NCBI RefSeq assembly: GCF_004795915.1
Contig: NZ_CP039253.1
Coordinates: 2,418,001 to 2,482,000, forward strand
From: Rhodococcus sp. PAMC28707
GTDB taxonomy: Bacteria; Actinomycetota; Actinomycetes; Mycobacteriales; Mycobacteriaceae
Direction: 5' to 3'
DNA length: 64,000 bases
A model generated the notes under the pieces. That model was not told where the DNA came from and did no database searches. It was given only the letters and a program-made list of their open reading frames with translations. Positions 41,702 to 49,729 of this stretch are shown here, one piece after another (positions within the stretch are counted from its first letter, which is position 1; every line of letters starts with the position of its first letter). Both the position numbers and the translations under genes were made by a program.

Positions 41702-42676
41702 ATGCGTGCGGTGCACATCACGAAGCTGGATGGGCCGGATTCGGTCGAGATCGTCGAGGTCGATGAACCGGTCGAAGACGGGAAGTCCGTGCTGATCGAC
41801 GTACACGCCGCCGGGGTCGCGTTCCCGGACGCTCTGTTGACTCGTGGGCTCTACCAGTACAAGCCGGCGTTGCCGTTCGTGCCGGGCAGTGAGATAGCGG
41901 GCATCGTTCGGTCGGCACCGGAGGGATCCGGGTTCACCGCAGGTGATCGCGTCGCCGCCCTGACCGGACTGTCCGACGGTATGGCCTCGGTCGCCGCCGT
42001 GGCTCCGGAGACCGTCTTCGCGCTCCCGGACGCCGTCTCGTTGACGGCAGGTGCCGGACTGCTGTTCAACGATCTGACGGTACATTTCGCGCTACGTGAG
42101 CGCGGACGTCTCACCGAGGGCGAAACGGTTCTCGTGCACGGCGCCGCGGGAGGCATCGGTACCTCGGTGCTGCGGATGGCTCCGGTCCTGGGCGCTGCGC
42201 GCGTCATCGCGGTCGTCAGTTCGGAAGCGAAGGCCGAGACCGCGCGGGCCGCGGGCGCCACCGACGTCGTGCTCGTGGACGGATGGAAGGACGCGGTGAA
42301 GGAACTCACCGGAGGCAAAGGCGTCGACATCGTCGTCGATCCCGTCGGCGGTGACCGATTCACCGACAGCATTCGAAGTCTCGCGCCGTCGGGTCGGATC
42401 CTGGTGATCGGGTTTACCGGCGGTGAGATCCCGACGGTCAAGGTCAACCGACTCCTGTTGAACAACGTCGACGTCGTGGGAGTGGGCTGGGGCGCATGGT
42501 GGATGAGCAACCCGGGCTATCTGAAACAGCAGTGGGCCGAGGTCGAACCATTGCTCGCCTCGGGCAAGCTGACTGCGCCCGAGCCGTCGGCGTTCCCGCT
42601 CGAGAAGGCGGGCGAGGCAATTGCTTCTCTCGAAAATCGAACCGCCGCAGGTAAAGTCGTCCTGACGCTCAGCTAG
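41702..42676 (+). CDS. Zinc-free quinone oxidoreductase (MDR family, QOR-like)
   Basis: A 324-aa NADPH-dependent oxidoreductase with the MDR catalytic and Rossmann domains. Marks: VHAAGVAFPDALLTRGLYQYKPALPFVPGSEIAG, the cofactor loop VLVHGAAGGIGTSVLRMA, VDIVVDPVGGDRFTDS, IGFTGGEIPTVKVNRLLLNNVDVVGVGWGAWW. No zinc-ligand cysteines were seen, as in quinone oxidoreductases. A GAGAGG site precedes ATG 41702. It ends in an 18-bp unit that is tandemly duplicated (42672-42708). Confidence 0.9.
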   Translation: MRAVHITKLDGPDSVEIVEVDEPVEDGKSVLIDVHAAGVAFPDALLTRGLYQYKPALPFVPGSEIAGIVRSAPEGSGFTAGDRVAALTGLSDGMASVAAVAPETVFALPDAVSLTAGAGLLFNDLTVHFALRERGRLTEGETVLVHGAAGGIGTSVLRMAPVLGAARVIAVVSSEAKAETARAAGATDVVLVDGWKDAVKELTGGKGVDIVVDPVGGDRFTDSIRSLAPSGRILVIGFTGGEIPTVKVNRLLLNNVDVVGVGWGAWWMSNPGYLKQQWAEVEPLLASGKLTAPEPSAFPLEKAGEAIASLENRTAAGKVVLTLS

Positions 42677-42708
42677 TCCGACAGGTCGATGCTAGTCCGG
42701 TAGGTCGA
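42672..42708. repeat. Tandem 18-bp duplication holding two stop codons
   Basis: GCTAGTCCGACAGGTCGA (42672-42689) and GCTAGTCCGGTAGGTCGA (42691-42708), 16/18 identical, at the convergent end of the quinone oxidoreductase and UbiB genes. Each copy contains CTAG; the first supplies the plus-strand TAG, the second the minus-strand TAG. A single ancestral shared CTAG stop duplicated by slippage would explain it. Confidence 0.75.
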
Positions 42709-44029
42709 CCTCGCGGGCGTGCGCCAACGCGGCCACCTCCGCGGGGAAGACGTTCTTGAAGACGAATGGATCGGTTCCGAGCGCCCAGTTCGGGGCCAGT
42801 TCGATCGCGTAGCGCTCGAAGTATCCGAGTTGCTTGCCCACCAGGATCAACTCCTCAGGGCTCGAGGTTCGGTAATGCTGCCCCATGCCCACGAGTGCCT
42901 TGATGAAATCGGTCAAGCTGAAGTGCGCCAACGTATCCGAGAGCATCGGTGCGAACACGGACTGCAGAATCGAGCCGACCTCGGCGTCCGTGCCGACGTC
43001 CTCGGAGATGATGCCGAGCCGTTTGACACTGCCGGCAAGCCGAGTGAAGTCTCCGTCGATCACGGTGGCGTGAAAGAGATCCTGCAGCAGCGAACGCCAC
43101 TGTTCGTCGAGTTCACCCATGACGCCGAAATCGAGAAACGCAACCCGCCCGTCGTCGAGCACCCAGACGTTTCCTGCATGAACATCGCCATGGAAAAGCC
43201 CATGCAGGACAAGGGCTTCCATCCATACCTTGGCGGCCCTGCGGACGATCAACTCGGATTCTTCGCTGGGGGTGCACTGATCCAGCGGGTATCCGCGCAT
43301 ACGTTCCATGCAAATGACTCGGCTGCCGCAGTACTCCTCGATCACCTCGGGCGCCGTTACGAAAGTGTTGTCGCCGAAAGCAGAGATCGCGGCCCGAAAC
43401 GAGGCCTGTCGCCGTGCTTCGACGACGCTGTCCAACTCTGCGAACGTCGCAGCGTGCAGATCGACGATGATGGCGGAGGCGTTGGCAGTCTCGAAGAAGG
43501 CGATGTACTTCTCCAATGCCCGAGCGAACACGTAGGCGATGCGGAGATCGATCTTCATACGGTGGTAGATGCCTCGGCGCTGAACCTTCATGACAGCTTC
43601 CCGGCCATCGTTCAGTACGCAGAGATGTACCTGGGCAACCGATGCAGACGAAAGCGGCACGTCGTCGAACCGAGCGAAAAGGTCCTCGATGCTACGACCG
43701 AGGTCTGCTTCGATGATCGCTCTCGCTTGCGCCCCCGGAAACGGAGGCACCTCGTCGAGGCAGCGCAAACAGGTATTTGCCAGCACCTTCGGAAAGAGTC
43801 CGGGTGAGGACCCCATCAGCTGGCCGACCTTGACGAACGTCGGACCGAGCGAGAAGAACGCGTCGACGACACCCTCGGAGGCATGCGCTGCCCAGCCGCG
43901 GCGGGGCCGAAGAATCCACTTGCCCACCGCCAGAATCTGATAGGAGAGCAGAACAGCAGCGATCACGACGAGACGCAGAAGTTCACGAATGCCGATCTGG
44001 CGCAGCGGCGGAGCGAGACTCTTGCTCAT
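42692..44029 (-). CDS. ABC1/UbiB-family atypical kinase
   Basis: A 445-aa protein-kinase-like protein with the KxGQ motif FVKVGQLMGSSPGLFPKVLA, the AxVA-type SSASVAQVHLCVLNDGREAVMKVQ (P-loop-like and ATP lysine), LFHGDVHAGNVWVLDDGRVAFLDFGVMGELD (catalytic HGDxHxxN and DFG). The N-terminal hydrophobic segment (LLRLVVIAAVLLSYQILAV) suggests membrane association. The family supports quinone or lipid metabolism via ATPase/kinase activity. The ATG at 44029 is chosen; upstream extensions are unconserved. Confidence 0.88.
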   Translation of the reverse strand: MSKSLAPPLRQIGIRELLRLVVIAAVLLSYQILAVGKWILRPRRGWAAHASEGVVDAFFSLGPTFVKVGQLMGSSPGLFPKVLANTCLRCLDEVPPFPGAQARAIIEADLGRSIEDLFARFDDVPLSSASVAQVHLCVLNDGREAVMKVQRRGIYHRMKIDLRIAYVFARALEKYIAFFETANASAIIVDLHAATFAELDSVVEARRQASFRAAISAFGDNTFVTAPEVIEEYCGSRVICMERMRGYPLDQCTPSEESELIVRRAAKVWMEALVLHGLFHGDVHAGNVWVLDDGRVAFLDFGVMGELDEQWRSLLQDLFHATVIDGDFTRLAGSVKRLGIISEDVGTDAEVGSILQSVFAPMLSDTLAHFSLTDFIKALVGMGQHYRTSSPEELILVGKQLGYFERYAIELAPNWALGTDPFVFKNVFPAEVAALAHAREVDLPD

Positions 44030-44206
44030 CGAGCCACCGGACAGATTGCTCGGGAGGGCGGGAAGTAACACCACCTGGCGGCGGTCTGCAGGTACTCGTG
44101 CCACAGTTGCTCCTCGAGGGCGTGTTCCGCATGCACGGCGCGTGTCGAACGGGTCCGACTGTACCCACTTGTACGACAACCATTTCTCCGCCCTGAGGAG
44201 TACGAC

Positions 44207-44794
44207 ATTCCACGTAGGAAAGCACGCGCTGCAGGCCTGCTCTTCGCCTTCGCCTCGCTGCAATATCTGCTGCTCGAGGGATTGACAGCCTCACGATCAG
44301 AGGGCTACCGGTACGCCTATGACACCGTCAGCGATCTCGGAGTACCGACAACGTCGGACACCTCATGGCTGATGAATGTGTCCTTCTGCGTGTCCGCAAG
44401 CTCGGTGCTGGCTGCGGGCATCTGTTCGGCGTCGCTGCTGGGACGTCGGCGATGGGTGTATCTCGGAGCGATAGCCGCATACGCCCTCGGCAGCGTGCTC
44501 GTTGCCGTCGTACATGCCGGTGACGGAAATGCGCACTTCATCGGCGCAGTCCTGGCGATCGGCGCCGGAAACAGCATTGCCCTGCTCGTCGGTACGGGTA
44601 TTCCGACCTGCCCGCGTTGGTACTCGAAGGGCAGCATCGGATTGGGGGCGCTCGGTTTCGTTGCATCCGGTCTGCTGATCGCCGGTATCGGCCCCGTAGG
44701 CGTGATGGAACGCGCGTCGATCTACACGTTCACCGGCTGGGAGCTGCTCACCGCAGCAGCGCTCGGGATGGTTGCGGCGCGTTCGAAGCATTAG
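44207..44794 (+). CDS. DUF998 membrane protein, probable ATT start
   Basis: A 195-aa protein with six membrane segments: AAGLLFAFASLQYLLLEG, NVSFCVSASSVLAAGICSA, WVYLGAIAAYALGSVLVAVV, FIGAVLAIGAGNSIALLVGTG, SIGLGALGFVASGLLIAGIG and the final YTFTGWELLTAAALGMV. Family marks are SEGYRYAYDTVSDLG. The first TM segment lies before any in-frame ATG, GTG or TTG back to the stop at 44066, while ATT 44207 sits 6 nt after a GAGGAG ribosome site. An ATT start, or a recent ATG-to-ATT change, is therefore proposed; a TTG start at 44282 would lose the first TM segment. Function unknown. Confidence 0.72.
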   Translation: MPRRKARAAGLLFAFASLQYLLLEGLTASRSEGYRYAYDTVSDLGVPTTSDTSWLMNVSFCVSASSVLAAGICSASLLGRRRWVYLGAIAAYALGSVLVAVVHAGDGNAHFIGAVLAIGAGNSIALLVGTGIPTCPRWYSKGSIGLGALGFVASGLLIAGIGPVGVMERASIYTFTGWELLTAAALGMVAARSKH

Positions 44795-44836
44795 CGGTTC
44801 GTTCTACACCGTTCCCCGAGTGAACCAGGCGCGCGC

Positions 44837-45016
44837 TTACATCGTCCCCCAGGCCTGCTCACGCGAGACATTTCGCGTACGCCGGCCGACGTACATGCCC
44901 GTCGTGACGGGGACTGAATCGGCGAATGTCGGTGCCGATGTAGGCAGATAGCGTCCGATCAGCCGGTCGTAGTCCGCTGCCGGCGCTGCGAACATCGGAG
45001 AAGTCTTATCGCGCAT
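44837..45016 (-). pseudogene. 5' remnant of a SAM-dependent methyltransferase gene
   Basis: A 59-codon frame (MRDKTSPMFAAPAADYDRLIGRYLP...) from ATG 45016 with an excellent GGAGGATAAG ribosome site. It matches the N-terminus of class I methyltransferases of the type FxxPAxxYDRxxGRY, but the frame ends before the expected LDVGCGPG cofactor motif (it reads VPVTTGMYVGRRTR instead). It is thus a truncated gene just upstream of the initiator tRNA, perhaps trimmed by a deletion. A functional 59-aa peptide is less likely. Confidence 0.55.
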
Positions 45017-45133
45017 AGCTCTTATCCTCCGCCCGAACACGTCATAGGAGCGATCGAATCGGCCGATGAGTCGATGGTTGACCTGGGGATTGGGAGATCC
45101 GCGACCAAGCATGTAGTGTTTGTTTCACAACGA

Positions 45134-45210
45134 CGCGGGGTGGAGCAGCTCGGTAGCTCGCTGGGCTCATAACCCAGAGGTCGCAGGTTCAAATCCTGTC
45201 CCCGCTACCA
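45134..45210 (+). tRNA. Initiator tRNA-fMet (CAT)
   Basis: A 77-nt cloverleaf with encoded CCA. The anticodon loop CTCATAA is flanked by three G-C pairs (CTGGG/CCCAG), the hallmark of initiator tRNA, and the T-loop is GTTCAAATC. The first base pair is a C1 x T72 mismatch (acceptor CGCGGGG / CCCCGCT), also an initiator feature that blocks elongation use. It is followed directly by a strong terminator. Confidence 0.97.
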
Positions 45211-45221
45211 ATGCTAGAAAG

Positions 45222-45254
45222 AGAACCAGCACCTTCGGGTGCTGGTTCTTTTTT
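45222..45254 (+). terminator. Rho-independent terminator of the tRNA
   Basis: A perfect 12-bp stem AGAACCAGCACC / GGTGCTGGTTCT around a TTCG tetraloop, followed by a run of six T, 12 bp after the tRNA end. Confidence 0.95.
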
Positions 45255-45270
45255 GTTTCCATTCCCCCGG

Positions 45271-45906
45271 TCAGCTCAACCTGAACTTGACGATGTCGGT
45301 GACGTTGTCGACAGCATCGACGAGTACCCGTAGTCGTTCGGACGGGCCGGGTGCCTCCAGGACGTCCTGACGGTCGGCCTGCCCCATCGGAACCTGCGCG
45401 GCAAGGGTGAACAAGCGTTCACCCGCCTCGGCGGGAAGAGCGGAGAAACTCGGATCAGGCGGTGGCGCAGCACCTTCGGCCCGTGCCAGGTTACCGATCA
45501 ATGTGTACAGCTGAGAAATCTTGTCCTGCAGTGACTCGAACTCGGATTCGGCCGGCGGAGCGGCCGCGTTCTCGTCGGCCCATACACGGAGATCAGCACG
45601 CGGGTAGGGGTCGTCCTCCAGCCAGGCATCGATCCGAAGTCTTTCGCTCCCTACACATTCCACGTAATGCCTGCCGTCACCGACCTCTTCGTGGGCGACG
45701 ATGTGAGCAGCCGTTGCAATATGGTGGCGGACGTCTCCGCCTCCGGATTCTTTTCCGCGCGCAATCAGCACGACCCCGAAACTGGGGTCCTCCATGGCGA
45801 GACAAGCGGCCAAGAGTTCCTGGTAACGCGGCTCGAAGATGTGCAGAGGAAGACGCTCCCCTGGCAGCAGCACGCTGCCGAGTGGAAACATTGGCCACAG
45901 TGACAT
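45271..45906 (-). CDS. Lon protease N-terminal-like substrate-binding protein (LonN/PUA-like)
   Basis: A 211-aa protein with the LON substrate-binding domain: WPMFPLGSVLLPGERLPLHIFEPRYQELLAACLAMEDPSFGVVLI at the N-terminus and a helical C-terminal half with a Pro-rich linker. It lacks AAA and protease domains. The family is common in actinomycetes and may bind unfolded proteins or act as an adaptor; the function is not proven. It starts 2 bp from the stop of the upstream hydrolase gene, so the two are probably one operon. Confidence 0.86.
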   Translation of the reverse strand: MSLWPMFPLGSVLLPGERLPLHIFEPRYQELLAACLAMEDPSFGVVLIARGKESGGGDVRHHIATAAHIVAHEEVGDGRHYVECVGSERLRIDAWLEDDPYPRADLRVWADENAAAPPAESEFESLQDKISQLYTLIGNLARAEGAAPPPDPSFSALPAEAGERLFTLAAQVPMGQADRQDVLEAPGPSERLRVLVDAVDNVTDIVKFRLS

Positions 45907-45908
45907 CG

Positions 45909-46811
45909 TCAGTCCGACACTGCTGCTGTCGGTGATGCCTTGACCTTGGGGTTCGCGGTGAGAAATTCGTCGAGAACCCGGAAGAAGAGATCCGGCTCGT
46001 CCAGCTGCGGGAAATGTCCTGCGTCGGAAAAGATCTCGACGCGACTGTTCGGTACTTCCCGCCTGATGTTGTCGGCATGGGAGGCCGGAATCATGCGGTC
46101 CTTACCGCCCCAGATCAGTAGTGACGGGATAGATTCGAATTTTGCGAAGTGCTGCTTGGCGCTGACCGTCTGTCCGCGCGGACCGACGACGGCGCGCGTC
46201 GAGGCAAGGAAAGCTTCGCGGGTCTGTCTGTCGGACACCGACTTGAACGAGCGCCACGTTTCCGTCATGCTCGCGCCCGGCCGTACCGGAAGCCCCCATT
46301 TGTCCAACTGCCCCATAACGCTCTCGGCGTTCCTTCGTACCCAGTCGGACGCCAGTACCGGAAGAACGAGCTCACTGCCGGGCAAGGTGGCAGCCTTGAG
46401 CAACAGGCTCACTTCGGTGCCGAGGCCGCCGCTGCTGACGAGCACCAACCGCTCGACCAACCCCGGGAACAGGTAGACGATCTGCATGACGATCCCGCCG
46501 CCCAGCGAATGGCCCACCATCGGCGCGGACTCGATGTGCAGATGTTCGAGCAGATCGCGGATCGTCGCGGCATGCGAGCTGAGCGAATAGTCTCCGGACG
46601 GCTTGTCGGATCGGCCGTGGCCGAACAGATCGGGTGCGATGACACGGTGCCGTTCCGACAGGCGTTCGATTTGTCCCGCCCAGGACTCGTTCGATCCCAG
46701 CAGGCCATGCACCAGCACAATCGGTGGACCATCACCGACGTCGACATAACGAAGTACGTCTTTGTGCAGTTCGACCGAATCCATCGGGTAACGCGGTGAG
46801 TCCTTGTTCAT
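45909..46811 (-). CDS. Alpha/beta hydrolase
   Basis: A 300-aa hydrolase with VLVHGLLGSNESW, APDLFGHGRSDKP, the elbow MVGHSLGGGIVMQ (Ser nucleophile), LIWGGKDRMIPASHA (Asp) and DAGHFPQLDEP (His). The ATG at 46811 has a GGGAGG site. A frame extending upstream to 47267 is unconserved. It is probably an esterase or meta-cleavage-type C-C hydrolase. It lies 188 bp downstream of the NRPS-like gene. Confidence 0.86.
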   Translation of the reverse strand: MNKDSPRYPMDSVELHKDVLRYVDVGDGPPIVLVHGLLGSNESWAGQIERLSERHRVIAPDLFGHGRSDKPSGDYSLSSHAATIRDLLEHLHIESAPMVGHSLGGGIVMQIVYLFPGLVERLVLVSSGGLGTEVSLLLKAATLPGSELVLPVLASDWVRRNAESVMGQLDKWGLPVRPGASMTETWRSFKSVSDRQTREAFLASTRAVVGPRGQTVSAKQHFAKFESIPSLLIWGGKDRMIPASHADNIRREVPNSRVEIFSDAGHFPQLDEPDLFFRVLDEFLTANPKVKASPTAAVSD

Positions 46812-46999
46812 GGATCGAGAGCCTCCCGGCTGCGTTGCTACAGCGTCGAAAACCAACGTACGCGTATCGAGGGACCGAGGACAGCTCATCGAGTCCTGGG
46901 GCAGGTTGCAAGGCTGCATCGAGGACTGGTAGCCATCACGATGACTGGCGATGGACGTCATCAGGGGTCTGCGGCTTCGCCGCCTTTCTATCGAGTCGG

Positions 47000-49582
47000 T
47001 CATCCGTGATCTGTCCGTTCCCGCCGCCTGCGCCTGTGTAATGCGTCGTCGATAATGTCGGCAACTCTGGCGACGATAGGTTCGCGAACCATGTCGATGT
47101 GATTGCCAGGAACTTCTCTGATGACAAGATTGCCCGTCGCCAACGTTTCCCAGGAACGTCGATCGGAGGTGTTCTCGCCCGTCACGACGACAGTGACCGG
47201 GCCACTCCACGGCTTCGGTCGATGAGCGTCGAGTGCTCTGTGGCCGATGATGCCGAATGCCAGCCAACGTTCGGTGGTCGGAAACCGGACCAATCCGGCC
47301 AGTGCCACCGACACCGCCCGGCGAGCGAGCGCAGGAAGACAGGGTTTACGGAGCGGTGCCCTGTCGGGGGCCGCTTCGAAATCGGTGTTGCCCTCCGACA
47401 GCTTGTCCAACATCGTTCGGTACAGGCGAGGGTCGAGCAGAATCAGCTCTGCGACTATGTCTCCGTCCGATTCGAGAATGCGAGCCATCTCGAGCGCAAT
47501 CCATGCCCCGAGCGAATGGCCGACGAGCAGATACGGTCCCTGGGGCTGAATCCGGCGGATCTCGCGGACATATCGACGCGCGGCTCTGCCGATGCTCCGG
47601 TCTGGAAGTGCCTTTTTTCCAAGCCCTTTGGCTTGTATCGCATACACGGGACGGTCGTGGTCCAGGTGATTGGCCAGAGGGATGAGTCCGACTGCTGGTA
47701 CGCCCGCTCCAGCGATGACGAAGAGGGGAGCCGTCGAACCTTCGCTTCGCAGCGGCACCATGACTCCGTCGTGTGACGACCTTGCGGTGTCCAGATCGGC
47801 ATCGGCGAGCTTGGCATCGACAGTCCGGGCCAAGCTGCGGATGTTCATCGCCTGCGCGAGTTCCTCGGTGGAGATCTCGACGTGGAAGGACTGTCGCACT
47901 CCCACCACGATCGTGGTCAAAGCAAGTGAGGTGGCACCCAGCGCAGCAAAATCCGCGTCGCGATCGATCTTGTCCAGCCCTAGTTCTTGTTGAACTATAT
48001 TGCCTATCCACCTTTCGGTGGGTCCATCGAAAGTGTTGTCGGACAGAGACGTCGGCAACTCTTCGGAATCGAAAAGTTTCGAACGATCGACCTTGCCTCG
48101 TTCGTTCCGGTCGATCCTGTCCACCCGCGTGATATGCGCGGGGACCGTCCATTCCGGTAAATCTCTCCGCAGTGCATCGCGCACTGCGGCTACAGAAGAT
48201 CGATCGGAGACGAAGTACGCGACGAGTTGCTTGCCCGACTCGACATCGCGCGCAACGACCGTGGCATCGTTCACACCGTCGATAGTGCGAAGTGCCGCTT
48301 CGACTTCCGTGGGGTCCACCAGGTAGCCGGACACTTTGATCACATCATCGACTCGACCCACGAGGTGCAGAACCCCGAACCGATCGATTCGACCTACATC
48401 TCCGGTGAGATAGCGGTGAGTTGCGTCGTGGGTACTGAAACGCGAGCGCGTCAACTCTTCCAGCCCTAGATATCCATCGGCCGACAACGGCGCCGAGATC
48501 CGAATTTCGCCGATCTCACCCAACTTCCGCGTCCGACCGCCTACTCCGACGATCTCCACGATTTTTCCGTGTGGGCTGTACCCGGCAGGAATGAACCCGT
48601 GGGGAAGAGCCTGTTCCGCGCTGTAGGAATTGTAGGCGACTACACCGGATTCCGTTGTGGCGTACCAGTTGACGAAGGTTGCATCACTACCGAGCACGGA
48701 TCGAAAGAAGCGTACGTCGGAAGAGTGAAGTGATTCTCCGTACGTGGCGACGACGCGAAGTGACGGGATTGTGTTCTCGGGTACCGCGCCTACGAGAGAA
48801 GGTGGCACGTTCGAGGTGAGTAGCGTCGTGCGCACGCTGCTCACGAGCGAAGGTGAGCAATGCAAAGTTGTGATGGAGCACCGCTCGATCCATGGCGCCA
48901 GCTGGTTTGGGTGGATAGCTCGCGGATCGCGGCAATGTACCTGTGCGCCACTGAGAAGACCTGCGAACAGGGTGTTGATGCCGGCACTGAAGCTCACTGG
49001 AAGCACATTCCCCACACGGTCACGTGGTCTGAGCGCCAGGGCCGAGCTGACCTCGTACGCTTTGCTCAAGCACATCCGGTGACTGAGCAGAACTCCCTTG
49101 GGGACGCCTGTCGATCCGGAGGTGAACGCGATGATCGCAACTTGATCGCCGGTCACCGTCGGGAGGGGCGCAGCCGAGTCCTCGGCGTCCGAGATGTCGG
49201 CAGTGTCCATCCGCAGTGCGGCTGCCTGCTCGACGATCTGCCGACGTCGAGTCTCGGGCAGGTTGGAGTCGAGAGGTACCAGTGAGTGCCCGGATGCGAT
49301 GACCGCAAGCATCAACGTGATCGACTCGGTCGTGTTGCGCCCGTCCACCGCGATGGGACTTCGATCGACCTGGGCCAGGTGCGCAATCTTGCGGGCCACT
49401 GCATATGTCCGGTGCAGAAGCTGGTCGAAGGTGAGCACGCCGTCGTCGGCGACCAGAGCCGTCGCGTCGGGTAGCGCGTGGGCGACCTCGCACAACCGAT
49501 CCAGCAGTGTGTCCCGCAGATCGGGTTTGCACATCGGCGCGAGATCGGAGTGTGGGGACGTGTCGGTCGGATGAAGCGACAT
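47000..49582 (-). CDS. NRPS-like A-T-TE enzyme (adenylation, carrier, thioesterase)
   Basis: An 860-aa three-domain enzyme without a condensation domain. The adenylation domain (res ~20-500) has TSGSTGVPKG, YLTGDVGRID, GRVDDVIKVSGYLVDPTEVE and the catalytic lysine in NERGKVDRSKL. A carrier domain follows with the phosphopantetheine Ser in LGATSLAL (res ~555). The C-terminal thioesterase has VGHSLGAWIALE and a His in PGNHIDMVREP. It would activate a carboxylic acid, load it on the carrier and release or dimerise it. Substrate code not decoded. The ATG at 49582 follows AAGGGGGG. Upstream is an 11-bp palindrome AAGGTNACCTT near 49657, unassigned. Confidence 0.88.
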   Translation of the reverse strand: MSLHPTDTSPHSDLAPMCKPDLRDTLLDRLCEVAHALPDATALVADDGVLTFDQLLHRTYAVARKIAHLAQVDRSPIAVDGRNTTESITLMLAVIASGHSLVPLDSNLPETRRRQIVEQAAALRMDTADISDAEDSAAPLPTVTGDQVAIIAFTSGSTGVPKGVLLSHRMCLSKAYEVSSALALRPRDRVGNVLPVSFSAGINTLFAGLLSGAQVHCRDPRAIHPNQLAPWIERCSITTLHCSPSLVSSVRTTLLTSNVPPSLVGAVPENTIPSLRVVATYGESLHSSDVRFFRSVLGSDATFVNWYATTESGVVAYNSYSAEQALPHGFIPAGYSPHGKIVEIVGVGGRTRKLGEIGEIRISAPLSADGYLGLEELTRSRFSTHDATHRYLTGDVGRIDRFGVLHLVGRVDDVIKVSGYLVDPTEVEAALRTIDGVNDATVVARDVESGKQLVAYFVSDRSSVAAVRDALRRDLPEWTVPAHITRVDRIDRNERGKVDRSKLFDSEELPTSLSDNTFDGPTERWIGNIVQQELGLDKIDRDADFAALGATSLALTTIVVGVRQSFHVEISTEELAQAMNIRSLARTVDAKLADADLDTARSSHDGVMVPLRSEGSTAPLFVIAGAGVPAVGLIPLANHLDHDRPVYAIQAKGLGKKALPDRSIGRAARRYVREIRRIQPQGPYLLVGHSLGAWIALEMARILESDGDIVAELILLDPRLYRTMLDKLSEGNTDFEAAPDRAPLRKPCLPALARRAVSVALAGLVRFPTTERWLAFGIIGHRALDAHRPKPWSGPVTVVVTGENTSDRRSWETLATGNLVIREVPGNHIDMVREPIVARVADIIDDALHRRRRRERTDHG

Positions 49583-49729
49583 GCCCCCCCTTGCAGTGCC
49601 ACAGCCCATTCGGGTCTTGACTAGAAACCGTCGTCGAGTCTGTTTACGCGCTACAAGGTAACCTTAGGGTCCTTTTATGCGCAACCCTTATGACATTGTT
49701 ACTTTGGACAAGAGGGCGGGCCTCCACGA

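Noticed and set aside
49640..49690. IdeR box upstream of the A-T-TE gene
   Set aside because: The short AAGGTNACCTT palindrome does not fit the 19-bp IdeR consensus; kept only as an unassigned palindrome.
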